A stretch of DNA of 64,000 nt, taken from contig NC_134358.1 of assembly GCF_048569485.1 (NCBI RefSeq), positions 223,204,986 through 223,268,985 on the forward strand. Reading direction: 5' to 3'. Shown here piece after piece: positions 1-11,370 of the stretch. The first letter of the stretch is position 1. Every line of letters starts with the position of its first letter. Source of the DNA: Anomaloglossus baeobatrachus. Taxonomy: Eukaryota > Chordata > Amphibia > Anura > Aromobatidae. A program made the position numbers and the translations under genes. The notes below the pieces were generated by a model, which worked only from the letters and a program-made list of their open reading frames with translations, ran no database searches and was not told the DNA's origin.

Positions 1-1612
1 TACAATTTTCATCCCATAACAGACACTACCAGGCCTTTATTATTCACGTACTATTGACAACACAAATAATTTTACCCCAGATATCTCTACAGCTCCTCTA
101 AGTAAATCTATGTAATATATGAGCGCTACAGGAGCGTCTGTCTACACATTATCTGAGCAGCTGAGCAGTAATATACAGGGTTTTATGACATTTATGGTAA
201 AATGTACTATAGCGCAATGACTGTGTCCTGTCCCTTTAAATCTGCAGATACCTCTGTAACCATAGTAACTGCATTTATAAACAGCCAATAGCATTGCTCA
301 GTTTGAATTGAAAAGAAAAGCTGTTTGTCCTCAGTTTGTTACATTTCATCTGAGTGTGAAGACAGACGCCAGAGATCAGCGCCAGATTTCTATACATTAG
401 GAGAAGCGAGGATGTCAGCGGACGCCATGTGGACTGGATATTGTGGCAGCGGTGGATCAGGTGGTATCATCAGTCTGTGAGGACCGACTATTCCCTAGAT
501 TTTGGATCTCCAGGAATATTTTGTTGTTAGATTTATATAAGGACGCAGTTTTTTGACACTGGCCCATCCTTTCCCTGAGGAAGCCACCTAGTGTGGTGGA
601 ACGCGTGGGATTATGGGTCTCTAGCTTTTTCCTCCCTTACTGACATTTGTGGTATTATACTCTGAGGCATTGTCCACATATGATGATTTTTTTTGGGTCA
701 GGTAATATGCTCTAGACAGACTTCTACTCACAGTATATACTCTGTATTGCAGTTTTATTAAGAGCTCTCCTCTCTGCTTTGCTCATTTTCTTGCATTTGC
801 AATCACTTATTGCTCCTGTGGATGCTTTACTTACTAAAGCCATTGTGGTGGTGTCTATTCAGAATTTGTTTATTTCAAAAAAGGATGCATTTGGGCATAC
901 AGTAGTTGAGCTTCTGAATTTATAATAGTGTGCTATATGCGAAACACCTCAAACACCCTGTTTAAGCCTTGTGGTGCCTCTGGTCTGGTTGTCTATTGTT
1001 TTATTGTTGACACCCTATTATTACAGTATCTGTATTGAGCACCTTGTATGGCTATGGCCTATTGATATCATATATGCAATCATCTTTTACTCCTGTGGAT
1101 GCTCTATTTGTTATAGCTACTGTGTAAAACTTATATTTAGACCTCAATTTTCTCTGATAAGACGCATCTGTGTGTGCACTACAAGTCAAGCTGACTTAGG
1201 GTGTTCTATATTTTACTATTTCTTGGCTTATTGTGCACACTATCATTTTAGTATTGGTATTGAACACTCTGTACAGTTAGCTTATAAACTCTAGTACAGA
1301 CATATGAATATGATCAAGGTTCTGCAGTAAAGGTGCACCACTCTAGCACCTGGAATGGGTTTACTTTTGTTATTGTTATTTTTTTGAGCATACTGATTTT
1401 TGTACATACATTTTTTTGTTTATACTGCCATACTGTGAGCTAATTATTACATCCTGTTCCTATAGCATTAGAGGAAGGTATTTGTTGTATATATTAACAA
1501 AAACCCTGTCTATGTTTCCTTTTAAATATTTTTGAAAGTGTGTTTTTCACTGTCCTTTCATGTATAATAAAAGGATTTGGTCTTAATATGGTGATCCCGA
1601 ATGTGTTCATGC
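1..1612. other. AT-rich intergenic block, old unclassified repeat
   Basis: No gene is supported. The block is AT-rich with many short T runs. At 575-610 it holds a CCTGAGGAAG segment followed closely by GGAACGCGTGG, an arrangement that recurs elsewhere in the window. The phrase CCAGGAATATTTT near 511 recurs near 2551, on the far side of the LTR-like block. An open frame at 971-1294 is low in complexity and has no recognisable domain. Confidence 0.4.
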
Positions 1613-2444
1613 TGTAACGTCCTGGAGGTGGATTCACGGGGCCGTGCACCGGCATCCCCCAGTGATGCAACCCGGAGCTAACCCCTATACAGGGACTGTC
1701 CGGCACCGCACCAGAGGGCCTATTTGCACGGCAGCCGGAACACTAGGGGTACAGAGTCTGAGTCCTTCAAAGGTCTGCACAGGGAAAGTCTATTAGTCCA
1801 CAGGGAGCCGTAGACAGGATGGATGTCTGGAACCAGATTCAGGTGCCGAGAAGGTACAGCAGACGGGGTCCAGGTCCAACAAGATTTGCAGGCTGAGGTT
1901 ACCAGGTGGAATCGGGGCCGGTGACAGAAACAGGCTGACGGAAGATGGTGCGATCCACAGCGGATAGCCACCGGGACACTTCCTGGGCAATCAGCAATCT
2001 GGACCAGGTCAGGACGGCAGACGGACTCTGCGGAAGAGACAGTGTTATACGGGAGACAAGGCACAGAGAGACCTGAACACCTAGCTATGGAACCACGTTG
2101 AACAGCCGCCGCCCACCTGGAAAGGGAAGTCTTAAATACCCTGTACCTGTAACAGCCATATCCTGTTCCCGGGACGCTGGCCCTTTAAGAGGAGGTGAGT
2201 GAGCGCCCTAATGCACATGCGCGAGGCCTGAGTGCCAGAGACCAGCACAGGAAGCTGGGAGGAAGGTGGAGAGGATGCAGAAGAGTCGGGCCCCGAGTCC
2301 TGGATCGCAACGTGGTGCCGGGAGCGGCGGACAGGAGGCAGGGAGGACACACATGAGGAGGAAAGAGCGGGGACGCCGCGGGCAGGGGAACCGGAGACCG
2401 GAGCGGTGAGTGACAGGCGTCGCCGGGACCTGGTGAGCATGACA
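1613..2444 (-). mobile_element. Solo-LTR-like block
   Basis: This GC-richer 0.83-kb block starts TGTAACGTCC and ends GAGCATGACA, so on the minus strand it runs TGTCATGCTC...GGACGTTACA with TG...CA ends. It is flanked by CATGC on the left and CATCC on the right, an imperfect 5-bp duplication. A CCCTTTAAGAGG-type segment and a TTAAATA box lie inside, as in promoter-bearing LTRs. No coding interior is attached, so it would be a solo LTR. The family and exact ends are inferred from general resemblance to frog LTRs. Confidence 0.4.
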
Positions 2445-2572
2445 CATCCTTTTTCTTCCAAATTTCGTCTAAACCTCTTTGGCATGTTTCTGGTTGATCC
2501 CATATTATTGAGTGGTGCTCTCCATTGGCCTTCTTATAGCTCTAGGATTTCCAGGAATATTTTAGTTCCCTC

Positions 2573-3146
2573 TAAAGGCCCCGTTACACGCAGCAACGTA
2601 TCTAACGATATATATCGACGGGGTCACGGATTCCGTGACGCACATCTGGCATCGTTAGCGACGTCATTGCGTGTGACACGTACGAGCGACCGCTAATGAT
2701 GGAAAATACCAAATCGTCCATCGTTGACACGTCGTTCATTTTCTAAAAATCGTTGATTGTTGAGGACGCAGGTTGTTCTTCGTTCCCGAGGCAGCACACA
2801 TCGCTACGTGTGACACCTCGGGAACGACGAACTACCACTTACCTGCGGCCGCCGGCAATGCGGAAGGAAGGAGGTGGGCGGAATGTTACGGCCGCTCATC
2901 TCCGCCCCTCCACTTCTATTGGGCGGCTGCTTAGTGACGGCGCTGTGACGCTGCACGAACTGCCCCCTTAGAAAGGAGGCGGTTCGCCGGCCACAGCCAC
3001 ATCACTAGGCAGGTAAGTCCATGTGACGGCTCCTAACGATATTGTGCCCCACGGGCAGTCATTTGCCCGTGACGCACAAACGACGGGGGCGGGTGCTTTC
3101 ACCAGCAATATCGCTAGCGATATTGCTGCGTGTAAAGCCCCCTTTA
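2573..3146. mobile_element. TA-flanked MITE with GC-rich core
   Basis: The ends are inverted repeats: TAAAGGCCCCGTTACACGCA at the left, and at the right the complement of TAAAGGGGGCTTTACACGCA. Both ends carry TA, which fits a TA target-site duplication. The 574-bp body is CpG-rich and repeatedly uses CGTTAGCGA-like words. It has no transposase and is therefore non-autonomous. Its ends resemble those of the 198-bp palindromes at 48642 and 53044 (TAAAGGG...TTACAC), so all three may belong to one superfamily. Confidence 0.72.
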
Positions 3147-4264
3147 GACTTTGGGCTTAGAACCTATCAGGCCAGAAGATGCTGACTCTCTGCCTGTTAC
3201 ATCTTAGGCTCATAGTAAAGAAACTAACATAGTCCCAGATAGCCCCTTTAATTTACTGCTAGTTTAATGGGATCCAACAATATTAATTGCACGGGCCTAG
3301 AAAACGCCAAAGATGCCCCGGATAATGATTTTCCAGTACTGACCTAAACAGTTTGCAGTGCGCTGGTCCTGCTTACAGACTACTGATGGGGAGGACGGGT
3401 CAGGGGCTGGTCCTTCCTACACGGACTGCTGACGAGGAGGATGGGTCAGGGTCCTGCAAATCATTTTCCTTATCGCCTATCATAAGTTCTTCGGTATTTT
3501 TGGAAGTAAATGTAGTATTAATAAAGTAACAAAAAGCTTAAACAGAAAATGTCATCAGAAAACGGCCTAGTATTTATATCAGGTTTTTGTGTTCAATGTC
3601 TTTTTTAATAATAACATTTGTCTTTGTTTTTTTTTCATCCATATCACAATCTTTATTATACAGTTAGGACTGAACCTAATACCTGGTTGTGTTTTCCTTC
3701 ACAAGACTAGCCAGAAGGAGGTCAGTGAGAAAACTAAGGGCAACATTACTGTCTCTTTTATAAGGTGGTTGTGTATTTAGATGTTCATATTTATCTTTCT
3801 AACTTAATCTCTTGTTTTCCCAGTGCCTGATGCCGACCGATCCAAAGGCCCAAGGGAGTGCAACGAGAAGAAAAGCCAGAACCATGCAAGACTGTCCAGG
3901 CCAGAGAGAAGAGGAAGAGGGAAGAAGAAAAGACCATGAGAGACCTCTGCAAAGACCTGGATGAAGAAGAACATGGAAAAAGAAGTCAGTAAAGAAATTG
4001 AAATTGGACACACAGATCCCTGAAAGGAGGACGACACCAGAAAGAAGAATCCATCAGGACAACAACCGCCGATATGTCAACTGTTTTATGAGAGGAAGGA
4101 GAAACATCATATGGATCGTCCTGCTGGGACCTCTCGAATGAACGGCGGTGAGTATTAATAAAAAACTAGAAATAATAATAATAGTAATAATATGAGTAAT
4201 AATGAGAAAGTAATAAAATTATTAATAAAATAATGGTAGTGATACTAGTAGGTGGAACAGATGT
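3147..4264. other. Unassigned intergenic sequence
   Basis: No supported gene. The segment at 3820-4060 is strongly purine-rich and shows charged reading frames, but it follows only a weak splice-acceptor-like TTTTCCCAG and matches nothing I recognise. The remainder is AT-rich and includes ATA/ATT-rich simple sequence near 4150-4240. Confidence 0.3.
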
Positions 4265-4266
4265 TT

Positions 4267-4590
4267 GATCCAGGGTTCTAGAACTGATCGCCTTTTCTCG
4301 GGGTCAAGAAGGAATTTTTCCCCTGTGACATAAATTGGCTGAATGTGTCCTTGAGGTTTTGCCTTCTTCTGGATCAACAATGTGGGGATAGTTTAGCATT
4401 AATAGTTTTAGAAAACACTAAATTAGAAAATTTTTGTTTAGAATTATACTGTAACAAGAGAATAGGATAAGAGTAGTATCCAGGGTTCTAGGACTGATCG
4501 CCTTTTCTCGGAGTCAAGAAGGAATTTTTTCCCCTGTGACACAAATTGGCTGAAGGTATTCTGGGGTTTTTGCCTTCTTCTGGATCAAAA
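4267..4590. repeat. Two direct copies of a ~112-bp repeat
   Basis: Copies at 4267-4377 and 4478-4590 share the order ATCCAGGGTTCTA, CTGATCGCCTTTTCTCGG, GTCAAGAAGGAATTTTT, CCCCTGTGACA and CTTCTTCTGGATCAA. They are separated by about 100 bp of AT-rich DNA. The wording is familiar from frog interspersed repeats, but I cannot name the family. Confidence 0.65.
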
Positions 4591-5306
4591 ACATTAGGAC
4601 ATATTTATTAGGAGTTTTTCATACAACACTTAGAACAAGGGTAAGAATTATAAAAAAATAAATAAAATGATAACAATAGGTGAACATATAAAAAAGCAAT
4701 ATAGCAGTAAAAATAAATATGGTAGTAATAATAACAGATGTATCCTAGTCCCAGTTAGTTAGTAAATTAGTGATAAGTTAGTGTAGGGACCCATCTGAAG
4801 AGGTCGCCTTGACGTTGGCAGATGGGCTCGCACAAATTGATTGCATTGTGCGCCAAGAACCTCACATGTATTTGTATAGAAAATATAGTATATTATATAT
4901 ATATATATATAAATATATATACAAATATATATAGTAGAGATCCTGGTAGTTTAACCCCTCATGTGCCTTAAGTCTACAACTAGGTGGTTAGTCAGAAGGA
5001 GAGGGCTTTCTTGACACTCAATGGCTTCCAGTGATGAGATTGCAGGTGCTGATGGATTGCTAAGACCCTCTGACTACCATCTTACTCCTCCTCTTTGACC
5101 CTAACAGAGACCTAATCGGATACCTGTCCGAGATCTCCGACTGCTCTGCTGCTGTTAGTTGTATCGCTGCTGCCCACCAGCTCTGACACTGCTGCTACAT
5201 ACAATGTCATAGAGCCTCGCACCTTACAGTGTGAGCCAGCCGCCATCACGCACACCGGCTGGCACAATTAGCTCACCCCCAACCTCAGAAATGACAGATC
5301 AGTGAA
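4591..5306. other. Unassigned AT-rich intergenic sequence with a TA microsatellite
   Basis: No gene is seen. An alternating TA-rich simple repeat lies at about 4884-4935. A small inverted pair (AGCCAGCCGCC with CCGGCTGGC) sits near 5230-5260. Nothing else is classified. Confidence 0.35.
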
Positions 5307-5327
5307 TCTAATATATAAAGCTGAGTG

Positions 5328-5358
<31 letters not shown>

Positions 5359-5613
5359 CCGCTAAAGGAACCGTCGCATTTACAATCACAAAATTTTGCA
5401 CAGACACCCCATGTGACTCAGGGAACGTCATAGACTATGTTTTGACAAGAAAATGTAACCCCGCGCTTTACAGTTACGCTCCAAAACACCTGTCTCCATT
5501 CAAGTCAATGGAGATAGGAGCTACAGCTTATTAATAGGAGCTGTAATTGGTTGCTATAGGAACAAAATAAATTGTTAGTATAAAAAGCTTATGTGTGAGG
5601 TAATAAGATGTCG
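5307..5613 (+). mobile_element. Helitron-like 5' end leading into the array
   Basis: The segment begins TCTAATATATAAAGCTG just after an A, as Helitron 5' ends do (TC start, A/T insertion site). It continues with a GT run and the phrase ATGTATGTCCGCTAAAGG, which I associate with frog Helitron-like repeats. No terminal inverted repeat is visible and no Rep/helicase coding is present. The 3' hairpin plus CTRR end was not found, so the class assignment is inference. Confidence 0.4.
5325..5350. repeat. (GT)n microsatellite
   Basis: About 13 uninterrupted GT units inside the Helitron-like end. Confidence 0.95.
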
Positions 5614-8600
5614 GTGGGGAGATGGATAGAGAGAGACATAAAGAGACAGACAGACATAAGCAAAGACAGAGACTGACAGACAGGGAAAGAGACAGAGAGA
5701 GACAGAGACAGTCAGAGACAGAGAGGGAAAGAGAAAGGGGGAAAGAGACATAGGAGGAAAAGAGACACAGGGGGAAAGAGATGAAGGGGGGGAAAAGAGA
5801 CAGAGGGGAAAAGAGACAGAGGGGGGGAAAGAGACAGAGGGGGGAAAGAGACAGAGAAGAGAAAAGAGACAGAGGAGGAAAAGAGACAGAGGGGGAAAGA
5901 GACAGAGGGGGGAAAGAGACAGAGAAGAGAAAAGAGACAGAGGAGGAAAAGAGACAGAGGGGGAAAGAGACAGAGGGGGAAAGAGACAGAGGGGGAAAGA
6001 GACAGAGGGGGAAAGAGACAGAGGGGGAAAGAGACAGAGGGGGAAAGAGACAGAGGGGGAAAGAGACAGAGGGGGAAAGAGACAGAGAGGGAAAAGAGAC
6101 AGAGGGGGAAAAGAGACAGAGGGGGAAAAGAGACATAGAGGGAAAAGAGACATAGAGGGAAAAGAGACAGAGGGGGAAAGAGACAGAGGGGGAAAGAGAC
6201 AGAGGGGGAAAGAGAGACAGAGGGGGGAAAGAGAGACAGAAGGGAAAAAGAGACAGAGGGGGAAATAGACAGACAGAGGAGGAAATAGACAGACAGAGGG
6301 GGAAAGAGACAGAAGGGGAAAAGAGACAGAGGGGGAAAATACACAGAAGGGGAAAAGAGTCAGAAGGGAAAAAGAGACAGAAGGGAAAAAGAGACAGAGG
6401 GGGAAAGAGACAGAGGGGAAAAGAGACAGAGGAGGAAAAGAGACAGAGGGGGGAAAGAGACAGAGAAGAGAAAAGAGACAGAGGAGGAAAAGAGACAGAG
6501 GGGGAAAGAGAGACAGAGGGGGGAAAGAGACAGAGGGGGAAAAGAGAGACAGAGGGGGAAAAGAGAGACAGAGGGGGGAAAGAGACAGAGAAGAGAAAAG
6601 AGACAGAGGAGGAAAAGAGACAGAGGGGGAAAGAGAGACAGAGGGGGGAAAGAGACACAGAGGGGGGAGAGACAGAGGGGAGGAAGAGAGACAGAGGGGG
6701 GGAGAGAGACAGAGGGGGGAAAGAGAGACAGAGGGGGGAAAGAGAGACAGAGGGGGGAAAGAGAGACAGAGGGGGGAAAGAGAGACAGAGGGGGGAAAGA
6801 GACAGAGGGGAAACGAGACAGAGGGGAAAAGAGACAGAGGGGGGAAAGAGACATAGGGGGGAAAGAGACATAGGGGAAAAGAGACAGAGGGGGGAAAGAG
6901 ACAGAGAAGAGAAAAGAGACAGAGGAGGAAAAGAGACAGAGGGGGAAAGAGACAGAGGGGGAAAAGAGACAGAGGGGGAAAAGAGACAGAGGGGGAAAAG
7001 AGACAGAGGGGGAAAAGAGACATAGAGGGAAAAGAGACAGAGGGGGAAAGAGACAGAGGGGGAAAGAGAGACAGAGGGGGGAAAGAGAGACAGAAGGGAA
7101 AAAGAGACAGAGGGGGAAATAGACAGACAGAGAGGGAAATAGACAGACAGAGGGGGAAAGAGACAGAAGGTGAAAAGAGACAGAGGAGGAAAAGACACAG
7201 AAGGGTAAAAGAGACAGAAGGGAAAAAGAGACAGAGGGGGGGAAGAGAGACAGAGGGGGGAAAAGAGAGACAGAGGGGGGAAAGAGAGACAGAGGGGGGG
7301 AAGAGAGACAGAGGGGGGAAAGAGAGACAGAGGGGGGAAAGAGAGACAGAGGGGGGAAAGAGAGACAGAGGGGGGAAAGAGAGACAGAGGGGGGAAAGAG
7401 AGACAGAGGGGGGAAAGAGAGACAGAGGGGGGAAAGAGACAGAGGGGAAAAGAGACAGAGGGGAAAAGAGACAGAGGGGAAAAGAGACAGAGGTGGGAAA
7501 GAGACAGAGGGGAAAATAGACAGAGGGGAAAAGAGACAGAGGGGGAAAAGAGACAGAGGGGGGAAAGAGACAGAGGGGGGAAAGAGAGACAGAGGGGGGA
7601 AAGAGAGACAGAGGGGGGAAAGAGAGACAGAGGGGGGAAGAGAGACAGAGGGGGGGAAGAGAGACAGAGGGGGGAAAGAGAGACAGAGGGGGGAAGAGAG
7701 ACAGAGGGGGGAAAGAGAGACAGAGGGGGGAAAGAGAGACAGAGGGGGGAAAGAGAGACAGAGGGGGAAAGAGAGACAGAGGGGGGAAAGAGAGACAGAG
7801 GGGGGAAAGAGAGACAGAGGGGGGAAAGAGACAGAGGGGGGAAAGAAACAGAGGGGAAAAGAAACAGAGGGGGGAAAGAGACAGAGGGGAAAATAGACAG
7901 AGGGGAAAAGAGACAGAGGGGGGAAAGAGACAGAGGGGGGGAAAGAGACAGAGGGGGAAAAGAGACAGAGAAGAGAAAAGAGACAGAGAAGAGAAAAGGG
8001 ACAGAGGAGGAAAAGAGACAGAGGGGGAAAGAGACAGAGGGGGAAAAGAGACAGAGGGGGAAAGAGAGACAGAGGGGGGAAAGAGAGACAGAGGGGGGGG
8101 CAGAGAAACAGAGGGGGGAAAGAGAGACAGAGGGGGGAAAGAGAGACAGAGGGGGGAAAGAGAGACAGAAGGGAAAAAGAGACAGAGGGGGAAATAGACA
8201 GACAGAGAGGAAATAGACAGACAGAGGGGGAAAGAGACAGAAGGGGAAAAGAGACAGAGGGGGAAAAGAGACAGAAGGGGAAAAGAGACAGAAGGGGAAA
8301 AGAGACAGAGGGGGAAAGAGACAGAGGGGGAAAAGAGACAGAGGGGGAAAGAGACAGAGAAGAGAGAAGAGACAGAGGAGGAAAAGAGACACTGGGGGAA
8401 AAGAGACACAGGGGGAAAAGAGACAGAGGGGGGAAAGAAACAGGGGCAAAGAGACATAGAGGGAAAAGAGACAGAGGGGGAAAAGAGACAGAGGGATAAA
8501 AGAGACAGAGGGGGGAAGAGACAGAGGGGGAAAAGAGACAGAGGGGGGAAGAGACAGAGGGGAATGAGACAGAGGGGGAAAGAGACAGAGGAGGGAAGAG

Positions 8601-10436
8601 ACAGACAGAGGAGGAAAGAGACAGACAGGGGGAAAGAGACAGAGGGGAAAAAGGAGAGAGAGGGGGGAAAAAGACAGAGGGGGAAAAGAGAGACAGATGG
8701 GGAAAAGAGAGACAGAGGGGGTAAAGAGAGACAGAGGGGGAAAAGAGACAGAGGGGGAAAAGAGACAGAGGGGGAAAAGAGACAGAGGGGGAAAAGAGAC
8801 AGAGAGGGAAAAGAGACAGAGAGGGAAGAGACAGAGGGGAGAAGAGACATAAGGGGGAAGAGACAGACAGAGGAGGAAAGAGACAGACAGAGGGAGAAAG
8901 AGACAGACAGAGAGGTAAAGAGACAGAGTGGAAAAGAGACAGAAGGGAAAAGAGACAGAAGGGAAAAGAGACAGAAGGGGAAATAGACAGACAGAGGGGG
9001 AAAGAGACAGAAGGGGAAAAGAGACAGAGGGGGAAAAGAGACAGAAGGGGAAAAGAGACAGAAGGGGAAAAGAGACAGAGGGGAAAAGAGACAAAGGGGG
9101 AAAGAGACAGAGGGGGGAAGAGACAAAGGGGGAAAGAGACAAAGGGGAAAAAGACAAAGGGGGAAAGAGACAGAGGGGGAAAGAGACAGAGGGGGAAAGA
9201 GACAGAGGGGTAAAGAGACAGAGGGGGAAGAGACAGAGGGGAAAAGAGACAGAGGGGAAAAGAGACAGAGGGGGAAAGAGACACAGGGGGAAAAGAGACA
9301 CAGGGGGAAAAGAGACAGAGTGGGAAAGAGACAGAGGGGGAAAGAGACAGAGGGGGAAAGAGACAGAGGGGGAAAGAGACACAGGGGGAAAAGAGACACA
9401 GGGGGAAAAGAGACACAGGGGGAAAAGAGACAGAGGGGGAAAGAGACAGAGGGGGAAAGAGAGAAAGAGGGGGAAATAGAGACAGAAGGGAAAAAGAGAC
9501 AGAAGGGGAAATAGACAGACAGAGAGGAAATAGACAGACAGAGGGGGAAAGAGACAGAAGGGGAAAAGAGACAGAGGGGGAAAAGAGACAGAAGGGGAAA
9601 AGAGACAGAAGGGGAAAAGAGACAGAGGGGGAAAAGAGACAGAGGGGGAAAGAGACAGCGGGGGAAAAGAGACAGAGGGGGGAAAGAGACAGAGGGGGAA
9701 GAGACAGACAGAGGAGGAAAGAGACAGAGGGAGAAAGAGACAGAAAGAGGGGTAAAGAGACAGAGTGGGAAAGAGACAGAGGGGGAAAGAGAAAGACAGA
9801 GGGGGAAAGAGAAAGACAGAGGGGGAAAGAGAAAGACAGAGGGGGAAAAGAGACAAAGAGGGAAAAGAGACAGAGGGGGGAAAGAGACAGAGGCGGGAAG
9901 AGACAGAGGGGAATGAGACAGAGGGGGGAAAGAAACAGAGGGGGGAAGAGACAGAGGGGGAAAAGAGACAGAGGGGGGAAGAGACAGAGGGGAATGAGAC
10001 AGAGGGGGAAAGAGACAGAGGAGGGAAGAGACAGACAGAGGAGGAAAGAGACAGACAGGGGGAAAGAGACAGAGGGGAAAGGAGAGAGAGGGGGAAAAAA
10101 GACAGAGGGGAAAAGAGACAGAGGGGGAAAGAGACAGAGGGGAAAGAGACAGAGGGGAAAGAGACAGAGGGGGAAAAGAGACAGAGGGGAAAGAGACAAA
10201 CAGATGGGGAAAGAGACAGATAGGCGGGGAAAGAGACAGACCTTGAAAGAGACAGACCTTGAAAGAGACAGACCTGGAAAGAGATAGACCTGGAAAGGGA
10301 CAGATGGGGAAAGAGACAGAGAAGACAGAGACAAAGACAGACGGGGAAAGAGACAGATGGGAAAAGAGACAGACCTGGAAAGAGACAGACCTGGAAAGAG
10401 ACAGACAGACAAAGACAGACAAAGAAAACCTCTATA
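5614..10436. repeat. 4.8-kb purine-rich tandem array (GAGACAGAGGGGGAAA)n
   Basis: The array is built from 15-20-bp variants of GAGACAGAGGGGGAAA, differing in G-run length, GA doubling and A-run length. It shows higher-order structure. A sub-block with GAAATAGACAGACAGAG recurs near 6263, 7116, 8191, 8970 and 9510. A GAAGAGAAAAGAGACAG block recurs near 5851, 5921, 6461, 6590, 6901 and 7961, with a close variant near 8351. A block starting near 8552 is repeated near 9985, about 1.43 kb away. The minus strand is almost free of A, so stop codons cannot form and all three minus frames stay open for more than 1300 codons, giving peptides of only S, P, L, F, C and V. This is not coding. The left edge begins as GACAGACA-type units and the right edge decays into the same. 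Confidence 0.97.
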
Positions 10437-11370
10437 TTGTGCTCAGCATTAATAGTGCCTTTCATGTGTGCGCTATCCGCTGCTGTGGGCACTAATGTAA
10501 CCTCATACCGTCAGAGATGGCAGATTTTGAGCTGTGCGCTGGTAACAAGCTTGATAGTCTCTCAGCTCTTCAGTTCAAAGCACATGGTGTCCGGGGTTTC
10601 CATAAAGAATTTCACATTTTCATCTGACAACAGAACACTTTTCCATTTCAGCCTCAGCCCATCTAAAATAAGCTTTGGCCCAGAGAAGACATCAACATTT
10701 CTGGATTGTGCTGATTTTTATTTGCATGATAGAGCTTTACCTTACCATTGTGGACTGCACGGCGAACTGTGTTCACAGCGAATGATTTCTGGAAGTGTTC
10801 CTGAGTCCATGCAGTGTTTTTAATGCAGTAATGCCTGAAGCCATGTTGATCATGTCTATCAAATATTGACCCTCGGTCTTCTCCCTTGTGCACATGGATT
10901 GCTCCAGAATCTCTGAATCTTTTGATGGTATCATTTACTGTAGCTGGTGGAGATTAAAAGTCTTTGCAAATTTAAGTTCAGGAACAATTATCTAAAATGT
11001 TAGATGCAGTTGTTCAGATCGGTGACCCCTTACCATCTTTGCTTCTGAGAGACTCTGCCTCCCTAACCAGCTCCTTTAATACAGTTATGTGACTTTTGTG
11101 AAAATTGACCCTCCTCCTGTTCTCATTAGCACCGCTTACTTTTATAGCCTTTTGTTAACTGTGTCCCAACGTTTTTTGAAATATTGCTGCCATCAATTTT
11201 TAAATGTTATTTTTTTTTTAAATTGAATGGAAAAATGTCTACTGTTCATCTTCTGGTCTCTGTTCTGTTGTATAAAATCTGTCTGTAAGAGATTTCCAAA
11301 TCATCACATTTTTATTTTCTATACATTTTACACAATGTCCAAACTTTTTTTTAAATTGAGGTTAATTATT
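10437..11370 (-). mobile_element. Degraded Tc1-like DNA transposon remnant
   Basis: Minus-strand frames at about 10555-10990 give Tc1-type transposase pieces. One is a helix-turn-helix-like stretch with NTVRRAVHNGKVKLYHA, followed in another frame by LKWKSVLLSDE, which contains the first catalytic Asp context. The right end near 11309-11370 resembles a fish/frog family whose terminus reads like CAACCCCAATTCC followed by a poly-A/T stretch. The left end is lost where it meets the tandem array. At least one frameshift and the loss of the later DDE residues make it inactive. Confidence 0.65.
10555..10990 (-). pseudogene. Tc1-like transposase fragment
   Basis: Translated on the minus strand, the upstream part reads DSGAIHVHKGEDRGSIFD and continues to NTVRRAVHNGKVKLYHA. 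This matches the second DNA-binding domain layout of Tc1-like transposases. A frame change then leads into KWKSVLLSDENVKF, where SDE corresponds to the first Asp of the DDE triad. The second Asp and the Glu are missing because the copy is truncated at the array junction. The family call rests on these motifs alone; the open part covers about 76 residues of an expected 340 or so. Confidence 0.6.

Noticed and set aside
971-1294. 107-codon hydrophobic frame
   Set aside because: AT-rich repeat sequence with no recognisable family, splice partner or promoter.
2232-2696. 154-codon frame across the LTR-like block
   Set aside because: It runs over the LTR-like boundary into a separate MITE, so it joins unrelated sequences.
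3820-4140. Possible exon with charged residues after TTTTCCCAG
   Set aside because: No frame is consistently open to a donor site and no family is recognised; purine-rich composition explains the charge.
5781-10287. Plus-strand Glu/Arg/Lys-rich frames in the array
   Set aside because: Direct products of the GAGACAGAGGGGGAAA unit with no domain, start context or conservation.
5614-10436. CRISPR-like regular repeats
   Set aside because: Units are contiguous, degenerate and without unique spacers, and the genome is vertebrate.
5531-10492. Minus-strand open frames of 1653, 1615 and 1350 codons
   Set aside because: They overlap in all three frames of the tandem array, use only a few residues (S, P, L, F, C, V) and exist because that strand lacks A and so cannot form stops.
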